Assembly (NCBI GenBank): GCA_023460085.1
Contig: JAEWRI010000001.1
Span: 1 to 64,000, forward strand
Source: Bacillota bacterium
GTDB taxonomy: Bacteria > Bacillota > Clostridia > Christensenellales > SZUA-584
Length of the DNA: 64,000 bases
Direction of reading: 5' to 3'
Of the stretch, positions 42,185 through 50,909 are shown one piece after another (position 1 is the stretch's first letter; every line of letters starts with the position of its first letter). The notes below the pieces were generated by a model. The model searched no databases, was not told the origin of the DNA, and saw nothing but the letters and a program-made list of their open reading frames with translations. Both the position numbers and the translations under genes were made by a program.

Positions 42185-42203
42185 GGTTTTCCTCCTGCGC
42201 CCT

Positions 42204-42872
42204 TCAGCCGGGCGTGCAGCCACACTTTACGGTTTCTCCGAAAAATCTCCGCTCTATCATCATGCACAGCGCGTGGTACACCGGCAGGTGCAGCTCCTGC
42301 ACCTTGTACGTTTCGGTTTCCGGCACGACGATGGCACAGTCACACAATTTTGCCAGACCGCCGCCCGTGCCGCCCGTGAGCCCGATGACCTCCGCGCCGA
42401 TGGCCTTTGCCGCCCTCACGGCATTCAGTACGTTTACCGCATTTCCGGAGGTGCTGATGCCTATCAGCACATCACCCGGGCGCGCGTATCCGTACACCTG
42501 CTGCGCAAACACCATGTCCGGGCTGACATCGTTGCAGAACGCGTAGTTGAGCGAACTGTTTTCCACCAGCGCGAACGCGGGCAAAGCCCCTTCCAGATGA
42601 GAGAGCATATACTCGGCTTCGCCGGGATACATCGCGCGCAGCCGCTCCGCAAAGGGCCCGCCCACGTGCCGCTTCATCACAAACGACTTCATGAGCTCCC
42701 CCACGATATGCAGCGCGTCGGCGGCGCTGCCGCCGTTTCCGCAGAGGTACACCCGTCCTCCGCCTGAAAAACACTTCTCCAGCACTCCGTACGCCGCGAG
42801 GATATCCCCTCGGTTTCCGTCCAGCGCCGGATACCGTTCCAGCAATCCAGCCAATATGTCCTCTGGCGTCAT
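42204..42872 (-). CDS. SIS-domain phosphosugar isomerase (GmhA-like)
   Basis: The 222-residue protein has the SIS motifs of GmhA: VYLCGNGGSAADALHIVGEL, the segment ENSSLNYAFCNDV, and IGISTSGNAVNVLNAVR. GmhA converts sedoheptulose 7-phosphate to manno-heptose 7-phosphate in LPS and S-layer sugar pathways. Here it overlaps a PfkB kinase gene by four bases, and that kinase resembles the HldE kinase domain, so the pair looks like heptose-type chemistry recruited into a catabolic operon. The true substrate is not established. Confidence 0.87.
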   Translation of the reverse strand: MTPEDILAGLLERYPALDGNRGDILAAYGVLEKCFSGGGRVYLCGNGGSAADALHIVGELMKSFVMKRHVGGPFAERLRAMYPGEAEYMLSHLEGALPAFALVENSSLNYAFCNDVSPDMVFAQQVYGYARPGDVLIGISTSGNAVNVLNAVRAAKAIGAEVIGLTGGTGGGLAKLCDCAIVVPETETYKVQELHLPVYHALCMMIERRFFGETVKCGCTPG

Positions 42873-43906
42873 GATGCATCAGCCTCCTTGACAACCTTGC
42901 GGTGATAAGCCTCGCATATTTCCTCCGGCGCGGCGGTGCCTGTCATGCCCAGCTTCGCTATCGTCACCGACGAACACAGCCCCGCGAAATCCGCCGCTGC
43001 CGCGAAGCCCGCTCCCGCGGCCAGCGCACAGGAAAAACCGCTGAGAAACGCGTCGCCCGCGCCCACGATATCAATCTCGCCCTCGGTGACCCAGGGCTCG
43101 GTATATTCATAGTCCTTGCCGTCCGCGTACACGCTGCCCCGGTCCCCCAGTGTCATCAGCACCGCGCTGCTGCGCGTTTCCGCCAGCCTCATCGCGGCCT
43201 TGAAGCAGGCTTCCAGGCGGATGTCGGATACGGGCATGCCCATCGTGAGCAGCCCTTCGCGCTCGTTGGGCTTCAGTATGATGTCGTGGAACAGCCCGAT
43301 GCGGTCGCGGCTGTCCGCGACGACGCGCACGCCTTTTTTCCCCAGCGCGCATACGGCTTCGCGCACAGCCTCCGTCACACAGCCGTATTCAAACTGGTCG
43401 GATACCAGCAGCACGTCGGTGTCCTCGCCCACCTCTTCCAGCGCTTCCAGCATGCGCCGCTCGTCCCGCGCGCCCAGCGGATGCCGGTTGATGAAATCCA
43501 GCCGCGGGTCTTCGTATGCCACGTGAGAGATGCCCTTTCGGATGGGCTTGCAGTACGCAAACGTTACCCTTTCCGAACTGGCGATGAGGCGGCTTGCGTC
43601 CACGCCCAGCGCGGAAAGCTGCCCGCGCACCAGATCGCCGCGCCAGTCCTGCCCCGTCACGCCGATGACGCTGACATACTGCGGCTTCAGCGCGCACACG
43701 TTGGCCACCACGTTGCCGCCCGCGCCCAGCGAAATGCGCTCCCCCACCACGGGCAGGGGAAAATGCGGCGTCTCCCGGGAAAGCTCGCTCAGCCGCATAT
43801 CCGCGTGCCAATAGACGTCGATACCCAAATCGCCCAGCACGGCCACCTTCAGCCGCCGGATGCGCTGCAGTATTTCTTCAATTGTCTCAAACGCTATGTG
43901 AGCCAT
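42869..43906 (-). CDS. PfkB-family sugar kinase (HldE/RfaE kinase-domain-like)
   Basis: The 345-residue ribokinase-fold protein starts with EEILQRIRRLKVAVLGDLGI, contains SLGAGGNVVANVCAL and ends with the catalytic/anion-hole motif IVGAGDAFLSGF. Its N-terminal layout and late AKLGMTGTA stretch are close to the heptose-7-phosphate kinase half of HldE, but the nucleotidyltransferase half is missing. The frame is open to 44131; the ATG at 43906 has GGGGA before it and removes a non-homologous extension. It overlaps the SIS gene by four bases. Confidence 0.87.
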   Translation of the reverse strand: MAHIAFETIEEILQRIRRLKVAVLGDLGIDVYWHADMRLSELSRETPHFPLPVVGERISLGAGGNVVANVCALKPQYVSVIGVTGQDWRGDLVRGQLSALGVDASRLIASSERVTFAYCKPIRKGISHVAYEDPRLDFINRHPLGARDERRMLEALEEVGEDTDVLLVSDQFEYGCVTEAVREAVCALGKKGVRVVADSRDRIGLFHDIILKPNEREGLLTMGMPVSDIRLEACFKAAMRLAETRSSAVLMTLGDRGSVYADGKDYEYTEPWVTEGEIDIVGAGDAFLSGFSCALAAGAGFAAAADFAGLCSSVTIAKLGMTGTAAPEEICEAYHRKVVKEADAS

Positions 43907-43938
43907 CGCCTGTCCCCTGTTCCAAAGATGTCTTGTTG

Positions 43939-44979
43939 TCAGATAACCATGTCGTCCAGCGCCCTCAGCATCGCGGTGATGTTCTCCACCGGGATATCGT
44001 GCTGTATGGTGTGAGACACGGCGGCAATGTAACCGCCGCCCTGCGCAAGCTGCCGCGTCTTCTTCAGCGTGGCGTCGTAGACCTCCCGCGGGGAGGCGCT
44101 GATCAGCAGGGACTGCGTATCCAGCCCGCACATGAGCGTCAGCTTGTCTCCGTACTGTGCCTTGACGCGCTCATGCTCCATCCCCGCCGCGCTCTCCTGC
44201 AGCGGGTTCAGCACGTCGATGCCAATTTCCGCGAGATCGCCGATGATGGGATGTACGCTGCCGCAGGAATGATACGCGACGATCATGTCCGGATACTGCG
44301 CGCGCACCGATTCGATGAGCTTTTTCATGCGCGGCTTAAAACACCTGCGCCACGTGTCGGGTGATATGAGCATGTTCAGCTGTGTGCCCATGTCGTCGCC
44401 CAGCCATATCCAGTCCGCGCCCAGCCGCGCCGCCTCCAGCGCTACGTTCAGCGAGAAGTCCAGCAACCGGTCCAGCAGCACATCCGCTTCTTCCGCGTCG
44501 CTGACGAGATCCATCATCAGGTTCTCCATGGAGCGCAGGTGATACGCCGGTTCAAACAGCGTACCGGATACATCCGCGCCGATGAAGTATTCTTCGCCGC
44601 AATCACGAATCAGCCGCTTCAGTTCCGTGTAGCGTTCCGGAGCCATGGCGTTCGGAAAGGGCGCTTCCGCGATCTCCGCCGCCGTCATGTCCGCAAACGG
44701 GTGCACCACGGGCGCGTTGTAATACCCGTCGCGCTGCCACGTGATTCCCCATTCGTCCACAAAACGCTCGCCTTCCCCGCAGTGAACCATCATCTGCTTG
44801 TTGATGGACAGCCACGTCTGGCGCACGTCGTTCTTCACAAAATCGTCCACGGCGTCCGCGGGCACGCCCAGCGCCTGCCGCAGATTCTCCGCCGCGCCGC
44901 TGCCCACCCACAGGAAGCGCGGCAGCCTGTCGAGCGGCTTCCTGCGTACCGCGGCATACACCCGTTCCTTAGAAGTCAT
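43939..44979 (-). CDS. URO-D-family protein (MtaA/CmuA-like), paralogue 4
   Basis: The 346-residue protein begins MTSKERVYAAVRRKPLDRLP, the usual opening of URO-D-like methyltransferases. It has the probable metal site VAYHSCGSVHPIIGDL with a third candidate ligand in LMCGLDTQ, so it keeps the whole H-x-C-xn-C zinc pattern. GGGAGG lies five bases before the ATG. It follows paralogue 3 by 12 bases. The function in sugar catabolism is unknown; relatives bind zinc and move methyl groups to or from corrinoid proteins, none of which is encoded nearby. Confidence 0.86.
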   Translation of the reverse strand: MTSKERVYAAVRRKPLDRLPRFLWVGSGAAENLRQALGVPADAVDDFVKNDVRQTWLSINKQMMVHCGEGERFVDEWGITWQRDGYYNAPVVHPFADMTAAEIAEAPFPNAMAPERYTELKRLIRDCGEEYFIGADVSGTLFEPAYHLRSMENLMMDLVSDAEEADVLLDRLLDFSLNVALEAARLGADWIWLGDDMGTQLNMLISPDTWRRCFKPRMKKLIESVRAQYPDMIVAYHSCGSVHPIIGDLAEIGIDVLNPLQESAAGMEHERVKAQYGDKLTLMCGLDTQSLLISASPREVYDATLKKTRQLAQGGGYIAAVSHTIQHDIPVENITAMLRALDDMVI

Positions 44980-44991
44980 GCGTTCCTCCCG

Positions 44992-46017
44992 CTAAACCGT
45001 TTCGGACCAGGCTTTGTACACGCGGCGCACGTTGGCGGGATTCGCGCCCGCGCCAAACTCGCACTGGCCAATCGCGCCGCCGTCCGCCCAGACAGCCCCG
45101 TGCACGCTGCGCACCGCTTCGTCTATCTGCTCCGGCGTACCGTTCACCAGCAGGTGCTGTCGGTCCATCTCGCCCCAGAATGTGATCTTGCCTTTGAACT
45201 GCGCGATGTTCTCGATGCCGATGCAGAAGATTTGAAGGTTGGCGGCATCCACCCCGACGTCGATGAGATGCGGAATGATGTCCAGCGTGTTGCCGTCGGA
45301 ATGGAAAAACAGCTTCTTTCCGTGGCTGTGTGCGATATCCGCGTAGTCGCGGTATTTCTGCTTGAAGAGCTCCACCCAGTGCGCGGGATCGATAAGCAGG
45401 CTCTTCTGCGTGCCCCAGTCGTCCATGGCGAACAATCCGTCTACGTCCGTCTGGCACCAGACCTTCAGCATGCGGCAGTAGAAATCGTGCACGCGCTCCA
45501 GCGTGTCGCGCATGCCCGTGCTGCGCAGCGCCAAATCGCAGTAGAGGTTCTCCGTGCCGCGCAGAAACTGCATGCGTTCGAACGGGCGCGCCAGATCGCT
45601 GGAGAGCACGAACTGATCGGTGGACGCGCAGAACTCGTTGACCTTCGCGATGTCCAGCGTCAGCAGCTCCTCGGGGAAGTGGACGCGGCTCAAATCCTCC
45701 CATTCCTCATCCTCAGCCGGGACGATGGGATCCTTCACCTCTCCCACGAGACCGCGCTGTATGTTGTCCCACACGACACCCCACTCGTCCATGGAGTTGC
45801 CCAGCTCGTACACGCTGCCATAGCCGATAGGCTTTGTTGCGTATTGCTTGTGGGAATCGGGGATCTGCACCACATCCGGCGGGTAATCGGCGAGTATCTG
45901 TGCCAGCTCTTCCCCGTGATATATCTCCGCCCAGGGAAGCGTCCACAGATCGCGCGGCACCCTTCCGGTATTATTCTTAAACTCCACCGTTCTCTTTACC
46001 AGTTCGCGTGATGTCAT
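44992..46017 (-). CDS. URO-D-family protein, paralogue 3, with altered metal motif
   Basis: The 341-residue protein has the same fold markers as its neighbours (TSRELVKRTVEFKN at the start, FAMDDWGTQ, LIDVGVDAANLQ), but the metal-site block reads FFHSDGNTLDIIPHL. Asp replaces the cysteine of H-x-C, and the later cysteine is also absent (GEMDRQHLL). It may bind metal differently or have lost methyltransferase activity. ATG 46017 with GAGGG seven bases upstream is preferred over the first possible codon at 46041. It lies 39 bases after the SGNH gene. Confidence 0.84.
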   Translation of the reverse strand: MTSRELVKRTVEFKNNTGRVPRDLWTLPWAEIYHGEELAQILADYPPDVVQIPDSHKQYATKPIGYGSVYELGNSMDEWGVVWDNIQRGLVGEVKDPIVPAEDEEWEDLSRVHFPEELLTLDIAKVNEFCASTDQFVLSSDLARPFERMQFLRGTENLYCDLALRSTGMRDTLERVHDFYCRMLKVWCQTDVDGLFAMDDWGTQKSLLIDPAHWVELFKQKYRDYADIAHSHGKKLFFHSDGNTLDIIPHLIDVGVDAANLQIFCIGIENIAQFKGKITFWGEMDRQHLLVNGTPEQIDEAVRSVHGAVWADGGAIGQCEFGAGANPANVRRVYKAWSETV

Positions 46018-46056
46018 CACTTTGCCCTCGCTTTCATTCAACGATATGCCCCGCTC

Positions 46057-46704
46057 TTAAAACGCTGCGGGGAATATTTCGCGTATTTTTTCGTATATTG
46101 CCATGCCCAGCGCCGCGTGCGCCTCCGGCTCCATATGGCAGCCGTCGCGCGGCGACGGACCCGCCGCCTTCGCCGCGTCCAGAAAAAAGCAGCCGTTCTG
46201 CGCGGCAACCGCTTCATAGGCCAGCGCGAAGCCTTGAGTCTTTTCCACGCAGCCGCTGCCGAAGTAACCGAGCAGCGGCGTATGTACGTATTCCGCGCTC
46301 ATGAGTATCGGTGATATCAGCAGCACGTGCGGTACAGGCTGTGCTGCGCTGTTCATGGCGCGCACCGCGGCAATCAGCCGGTTCATGCCCGTCGCGATGG
46401 TTTCGGCACAGCAGCCGAAGCGTTCCTTGGTATCGTTCGTTCCCAGCATCAGCACCACCAGATCCAGCGGCGCCTGCGAGTCCAGACATGGCACAAGATA
46501 GTGAAGGCCGCTCATCTTGCCTTCGATGGGATCGTCCCATACGCTGGTGCGTCCGCTGTAGCCCTCTTCGATGACCGCCCAGCCGCTGCCCAGCAGGGTT
46601 TGCAGCACGCCCGTCCAGCGTACATCCGAAGGGTATCGCGCCTCCGAAAGCGGGATCGCGCCCCACGTGTTGGAGTCTCCGAAGCAGAGAATGCGCTTAT
46701 CCAT
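46057..46704 (-). CDS. SGNH/GDSL hydrolase
   Basis: The 215-residue cytosolic protein shows all SGNH blocks: nucleophile in CFGDSNTWG, the glycine in EEGYSGRT, the asparagine in VLMLGTNDTKE, and the Asp-His pair in DGCHMEPEAH. Such enzymes remove acyl, most often acetyl, groups from sugars. No signal peptide is visible, so it would act after import. The start is the ATG at 46704; the gene overlaps the ROK kinase end by eight bases. Confidence 0.88.
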   Translation of the reverse strand: MDKRILCFGDSNTWGAIPLSEARYPSDVRWTGVLQTLLGSGWAVIEEGYSGRTSVWDDPIEGKMSGLHYLVPCLDSQAPLDLVVLMLGTNDTKERFGCCAETIATGMNRLIAAVRAMNSAAQPVPHVLLISPILMSAEYVHTPLLGYFGSGCVEKTQGFALAYEAVAAQNGCFFLDAAKAAGPSPRDGCHMEPEAHAALGMAIYEKIREIFPAAF

Positions 46705-47701
46705 ACCGTTTCTCCCCCATCTCAAGCTTGTCGTTCACCGACCACTCGCTGGCGATGCTCAGCGCGGCATAATCGCCCAGCGCGTCACGCAGCCGGGACG
46801 GCATCACACGGCATGCCCGCAGGTTGCACTCCAGCGCTTCTTCGCGCAGTGCCTTCTCCATGGAAGGAATCAGCAGGTCGCCGGAGCGCTCGAATATGCT
46901 GCCGATGACGATGACGTCGGGGTTCAGTATGTCTACAAGGACTGACAGACCGCGTCCCAGGTAGGCGCCGCATACCTCCATGATCTCCAGCGCAGCAGGA
47001 TCGCCATGGACTGCCGCGGACGCTATCCTCTTCGCGGTGAGCCCGGTATTCCCGGCGTTTTCCAGCGCCCACGCGCTTGCGTCGCCTTGCGCGATGTGGC
47101 GTTCAATGATCATGCGCCCCAGCTGCGCAAGCCCGGAGCCGCTGCAAAAGCCCTCAAAAGAGCCTCTTTTTCCGTAACCCACCGGTCCGTCCTCCGCCAG
47201 CCGGATGTGCCCCACCTCTCCCGCGCCGCCTGTAGAGCCGCGGTAAAGCTTTCCGCCCAGCACGATACCCGCGCCCATCCCTGTACCGAAGGTCAGAAAT
47301 ACCATGTTGGTGGTGCCTTTGCCCGCGCCGTAGTGAAACTCCGCAAGGGCGCACGCATTGGCGTCATTCTCCATATAAACCGGGGCTTCCAGCTGCTCCT
47401 GCAATATCCGCACGATGGGCACGCGGTCCCACCCCGGCAAATTGGGCGGCGAAAGAATTTCGCCTGCGTCAATATCCAGCGGGCCGCCGCAGGAGATTCC
47501 GATACCCGCGGGGCATCCGTGTTTTGTCTTCAGCTGCTGCAGATATTCCACTATCCGCGCGATATTCGCCGTCGGATCGCCTTGTATGGTGGGAAACGCC
47601 TTTCTGTCCATGACCTCAATGACACCCGCCGCCTGCCGTCCCGCGCTGGTGGCAATCTTCGTGCCGCCGATATCAACGCCGAAAAAATATTGTTCCGTCA
47701 T
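46697..47701 (-). CDS. ROK-family sugar kinase
   Basis: The 334-residue protein has the ATP-binding GVDIGGTKIATS and catalytic ENDANACALAEF motifs of ROK glucokinases, plus LTFGTGMGAGIVLGG. The zinc-binding CxCGxxGCxE block normally following the GHI histidine is replaced by GHIRLAEDGPVGYGKRGSFE, so this copy lacks the structural zinc site. It should phosphorylate a hexose or amino sugar entering through the adjacent transporter. It follows the paralogue-2 gene after 76 bases and has no DNA-binding domain, so it is an enzyme and not a repressor. Confidence 0.88.
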   Translation of the reverse strand: MTEQYFFGVDIGGTKIATSAGRQAAGVIEVMDRKAFPTIQGDPTANIARIVEYLQQLKTKHGCPAGIGISCGGPLDIDAGEILSPPNLPGWDRVPIVRILQEQLEAPVYMENDANACALAEFHYGAGKGTTNMVFLTFGTGMGAGIVLGGKLYRGSTGGAGEVGHIRLAEDGPVGYGKRGSFEGFCSGSGLAQLGRMIIERHIAQGDASAWALENAGNTGLTAKRIASAAVHGDPAALEIMEVCGAYLGRGLSVLVDILNPDVIVIGSIFERSGDLLIPSMEKALREEALECNLRACRVMPSRLRDALGDYAALSIASEWSVNDKLEMGEKRYG

Positions 47702-47777
47702 AGCGGCAGCCCGTCCCGGCCATTATTCTGCATATTGCATACCTCTGCTTTCCCTTATGTCTGTCCTGATGCGCATA

Positions 47778-48737
47778 TTACCGGCAATACGCCCCCAGCG
47801 TTGAAAACGCGTCGACACAGCTTTGGTAGTTGCTGCCGCTCATGCCCATGGAAGAGTATTCTTCCACATAGCCTATCAGCCCGCCGCCCTTGTCGCCGAG
47901 GTTTTGGACAAGCGCCTCCACGTCACGGAATATCTCATCGCGCGTGCCGGAAAGCGAGGTGGTCTGATAGCTGACCGGCATCACAAAGCACTGCCCGTTT
48001 TGGGTTGCGCCCAGCGCCCCGATGTCATAACAGTTGGGCTGCCCGAGATTCAGCATGTCCACGCCGATTTCCGTAAAGTCCGGCAGTATGGGCAGCACGT
48101 TCCCGCAGGTGTGAAAGTAAACCTGAAGCCCCAGCGCGTGTGCCAGCGCAAACTGCCGGGCATAGCGCGGCTTAAAGAATTCCCGCCACAGCGCCGGGGA
48201 TACGATCATGCCGCTTTGGGTGCCCCAGTCGTCGTAAAACGCGATACCGTCGAAACCCGCTTCCGCCGCCACACGGATCAGCTCTTCTTCAAAGCCGAAC
48301 ACGATATCCGCCAGTGCCGCGGTATGCTCCGGCTCCAGCGCAAGGCCTTCCAGTGTCTCCGCGAAGCCGCGCAGGAACGTCATCACCGTAAAGCCGGTGA
48401 GCTGCAGACTGGCGAGAAAATACCGTTCCTGCGGATACGTGCTCATCGCCGTCTTCGCTTCGCGGACGCGCCGCTCCGCGTCCACTGCGGGTGCCTTCAG
48501 CGCCGCCAGCTGCGTCCAATCCTTTATCAGCGCTTCCCGCGGCTGGCCCATGGTGCCGTCCACGCGCTCCCATTCGAAGCCCCATTCGGAGACGTCCCGA
48601 TTCGGGCCCGTAAAATGCTCCTGTATATCCACCAGCACGATGTCCGAGTGCTCTTTGCCCTCGTTGAAGAATAGTATCGGCACCCGGTCCGGCCTTTCAA
48701 AAGCAATGGTACGCTTCACGCGTTCCCGCCCGGTCAT
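47778..48737 (-). CDS. URO-D-family protein, paralogue 2
   Basis: The 319-residue protein opens with MTGRERVKRTIAFERPDRVP and has the metal-site block VYFHTCGNVLPILPDF. A third cysteine ligand is not obvious: the position reads FVMPVSYQT. It is the shortest of the five paralogues. The frame is open to 49355, but the ATG at 48735-48737 overlaps the stop of paralogue 1 (ATGA) and matches the family start. The substrate is unknown; the co-transcribed sugar transporter suggests a sugar or a sugar conjugate. Confidence 0.85.
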   Translation of the reverse strand: MTGRERVKRTIAFERPDRVPILFFNEGKEHSDIVLVDIQEHFTGPNRDVSEWGFEWERVDGTMGQPREALIKDWTQLAALKAPAVDAERRVREAKTAMSTYPQERYFLASLQLTGFTVMTFLRGFAETLEGLALEPEHTAALADIVFGFEEELIRVAAEAGFDGIAFYDDWGTQSGMIVSPALWREFFKPRYARQFALAHALGLQVYFHTCGNVLPILPDFTEIGVDMLNLGQPNCYDIGALGATQNGQCFVMPVSYQTTSLSGTRDEIFRDVEALVQNLGDKGGGLIGYVEEYSSMGMSGSNYQSCVDAFSTLGAYCR

Positions 48738-49867
48738 GGCCGTTTCCCTCCGAACTTTCGCGCGGCCTGGAACATGTATACTACATTCTCGGGCGGAACA
48801 TCCTCCTGAATGTTGTGCGCTGCGGCGAATATGTAGCCGCCGTTTTCGCTCAGCACCTCCACCGCCTCGTGCACGCCTTCCTCGATGCTTTCGCGCGTGC
48901 CGTCCGGCAGCAGGTGCTGCGTATCGATGCCGCCGTGCAGTACCACGCGGTTTCCGAAGGCATCCTTCAAGCTGCGCGGAGACATCTCCGGCGACACCGG
49001 CTGTATGGGGTTCAATATTTCCACGCCCGCGTCGATGAGGTCCGGGATGATGCCGTACACGTTGCCGCACGAGTGGTGCAGGAACTGCGCCTTGGTAAGC
49101 CGCTTGGTGTACGCGATGCGCTCCGCGAGGTACGGCTTGATAAGCTCCCGGAAATTGCCGGGCGTCATCAACAAATTCGTCTGCATGGCGAAATCGTCGC
49201 CGCTGGAGGTGTAATGAATATACGGGCCCAGCGCGCCGTAATACGCGTCGATGACCTTCTTCTGATAGTCCAGTATTTTGCCGAACAGCTTGTGCACGAA
49301 CTCCGGCTCCAGCATCAGCCGCGTGAGGAAATCCTCGAAGCCGCACAGCCAGCACCCCAGTTCGAACACACCGTATACCGGGTGCTCCGCGCAGATCACA
49401 TATTCCCCCGCGTCATGCAGCCGCTTCGCGTCCTCCGCGATGCGGCGTATCTGTCCGCTGTCGAGGCTGTCCCCGTCCGGGAAGCGGTACGCGTCGAGGT
49501 CTTCGGGCGTCGCGTCCTTCAGCGGATTCTCCACGATGTCCCAGTACAACCCGGTGAAGCGGCGCTTGATGCCCCACTCGTCCACATACAGGTCCTCCGC
49601 GAGCAGCTGATACGCCGATTCCTGCGGGCGCAGTATTTCGCCCACGGAGCGCGTGTCAATATCGAGATAGCGGAGCAGCCGCTCCTCCAGCCGCGCCACC
49701 TTGCCGAAGCGCAACCGCTCCGGCAAGGGCTTCTCAAACCCCAGCAGCTCGAGCAGCCGATTCTGGCTCTGCCCTTCCATGCTGGACAGCGGGCATCCGC
49801 CAAGGTCGAGTATCAGAGACTCGGGCTTTTGATGGGCTATCGTTGCGCGGTAGTTGTCAATCCTCAT
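48734..49867 (-). CDS. URO-D-family protein (MtaA/CmuA-like), paralogue 1
   Basis: The 377-residue protein has the block QFLHHSCGNVYGIIPDL and the later LHGGIDTQHLLPDGT, in which the third cysteine is replaced by His or Gly. It is the longest of the five and carries an extended N-terminal part (LDLGGCPLSSMEGQSQNRLL). ATG 49867 fits the alignment; 49900 is the first possible codon. It overlaps the end of the DHS-like gene by 11 bases and the start of paralogue 2 by four, so expression should be closely coupled. Confidence 0.85.
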   Translation of the reverse strand: MRIDNYRATIAHQKPESLILDLGGCPLSSMEGQSQNRLLELLGFEKPLPERLRFGKVARLEERLLRYLDIDTRSVGEILRPQESAYQLLAEDLYVDEWGIKRRFTGLYWDIVENPLKDATPEDLDAYRFPDGDSLDSGQIRRIAEDAKRLHDAGEYVICAEHPVYGVFELGCWLCGFEDFLTRLMLEPEFVHKLFGKILDYQKKVIDAYYGALGPYIHYTSSGDDFAMQTNLLMTPGNFRELIKPYLAERIAYTKRLTKAQFLHHSCGNVYGIIPDLIDAGVEILNPIQPVSPEMSPRSLKDAFGNRVVLHGGIDTQHLLPDGTRESIEEGVHEAVEVLSENGGYIFAAAHNIQEDVPPENVVYMFQAARKFGGKRP

Positions 49868-50825
49868 GTCCGTCCCTCCTTTGCTCCGCGATGACGGCAC
49901 CCAGCAGCTCCGGGATGGATTGTTTGTGATCCATCACAAAATGCCATCCCCTGCCGCCGCAGCTCGTCGGTCTGTTTACAATGTTCTTTCGCGGCCGGTA
50001 ATAATAATCCGGGTCGTCGTAGCCTATTTTGCAGCGGTAGTTGTGCAGGTCCTTCAAATCGAAATTCGCCGTAGTGATATTAAACGTCGGGAAGCCGAGG
50101 TTGCGCGATATCGACAGCGCCTTCAGAAATACCTCTGGCCCTATCACCGCGGAGCCGAAATTGAGGTACACCCCGCCGTCCATACCGCTCACGGATTCGG
50201 TGAAGCGTTTGAAGTCCTCGCCCGTGCAGTAGCCTATCGCCGCGAAATCCACCGTCGGGTGCTGGTGAATGATGTCCGTGCCGATGGCGATGTGATAGGT
50301 TGCCGGTACGCCCAGCTTCCACGCCTGATACAGCACGCACTGCTCCCGGTGCGGGAATCTGTCCGGATTCGCTTCGATGTAGCTGCCCAGTGCCGCGCCG
50401 TATCCCAGTCCCCGCTTCGCGCCCTGCTGCAGCGCTTCATTCATCCACGCGCCCGTCTCTTCCCACATGCCAAAGGAGCCGTCCTCTATCGCGCAGGGAA
50501 CATCCTCCGACGTGCCGCCGAGATACCCCAGCTCGAAATCGTGGATGCTGGCGGCGCCGTTGCCCGCGATGTGCGTCACGATGCCACGCTTCATCAGCTC
50601 GATGAGGTACAGCGACAGCCCGTTTTTGATGACATGAGCGCCGATGGAGAGTATCACCGGGCGGCTGTTTCTTCGCGCCGCCGCGATGCGCTGTGCCAGC
50701 TCCGCAAAATCCGGATCCGTCACAGAGGTGACTCCGTCCGTACGGAGCGGCAGCAGATTATCGATGGTGACGAGGTTCACCCTGTCCCTCGCCGACCAGG
50801 TTTTGATTTTCCGGAAGTCGAGCAA
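49857..50825 (-). CDS. Deoxyhypusine-synthase-like protein of unknown function
   Basis: The 322-residue protein looks like the NAD-binding fold of deoxyhypusine synthase. The segments VILSIGAHVIKNGLSLYLIE, VTHIAGNGAASIHDFE, LGGTSEDV and NFGSAVIGPEVFLKAL match the order of the glycine-rich and NAD-contact segments of that family. True deoxyhypusine synthase acts on eIF5A with spermidine, which is not expected here. Its start is a TTG at 50825 with GGGGAAA upstream. It lies between the permease gene and the five URO-D paralogues, so an NAD-dependent step on the imported sugar is the simplest guess. Confidence 0.7.
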   Translation of the reverse strand: MLDFRKIKTWSARDRVNLVTIDNLLPLRTDGVTSVTDPDFAELAQRIAAARRNSRPVILSIGAHVIKNGLSLYLIELMKRGIVTHIAGNGAASIHDFELGYLGGTSEDVPCAIEDGSFGMWEETGAWMNEALQQGAKRGLGYGAALGSYIEANPDRFPHREQCVLYQAWKLGVPATYHIAIGTDIIHQHPTVDFAAIGYCTGEDFKRFTESVSGMDGGVYLNFGSAVIGPEVFLKALSISRNLGFPTFNITTANFDLKDLHNYRCKIGYDDPDYYYRPRKNIVNRPTSCGGRGWHFVMDHKQSIPELLGAVIAEQRRDGHED

Positions 50826-50909
50826 TTTCTTTCCCCTTTTGCTTTCAGCGGTACATTAACCAGAGACCGGCATCATTGCCGCCTGCTTGCAGGGCCCCGA
50901 TACGCTGTA

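Noticed and set aside
41129..49867. hemE (uroporphyrinogen decarboxylase of heme synthesis) for the five URO-D-like genes
   Set aside because: No heme genes are nearby, the proteins differ strongly from each other, most carry the H-x-C block of methyltransferase-type relatives, and all sit in a sugar operon.
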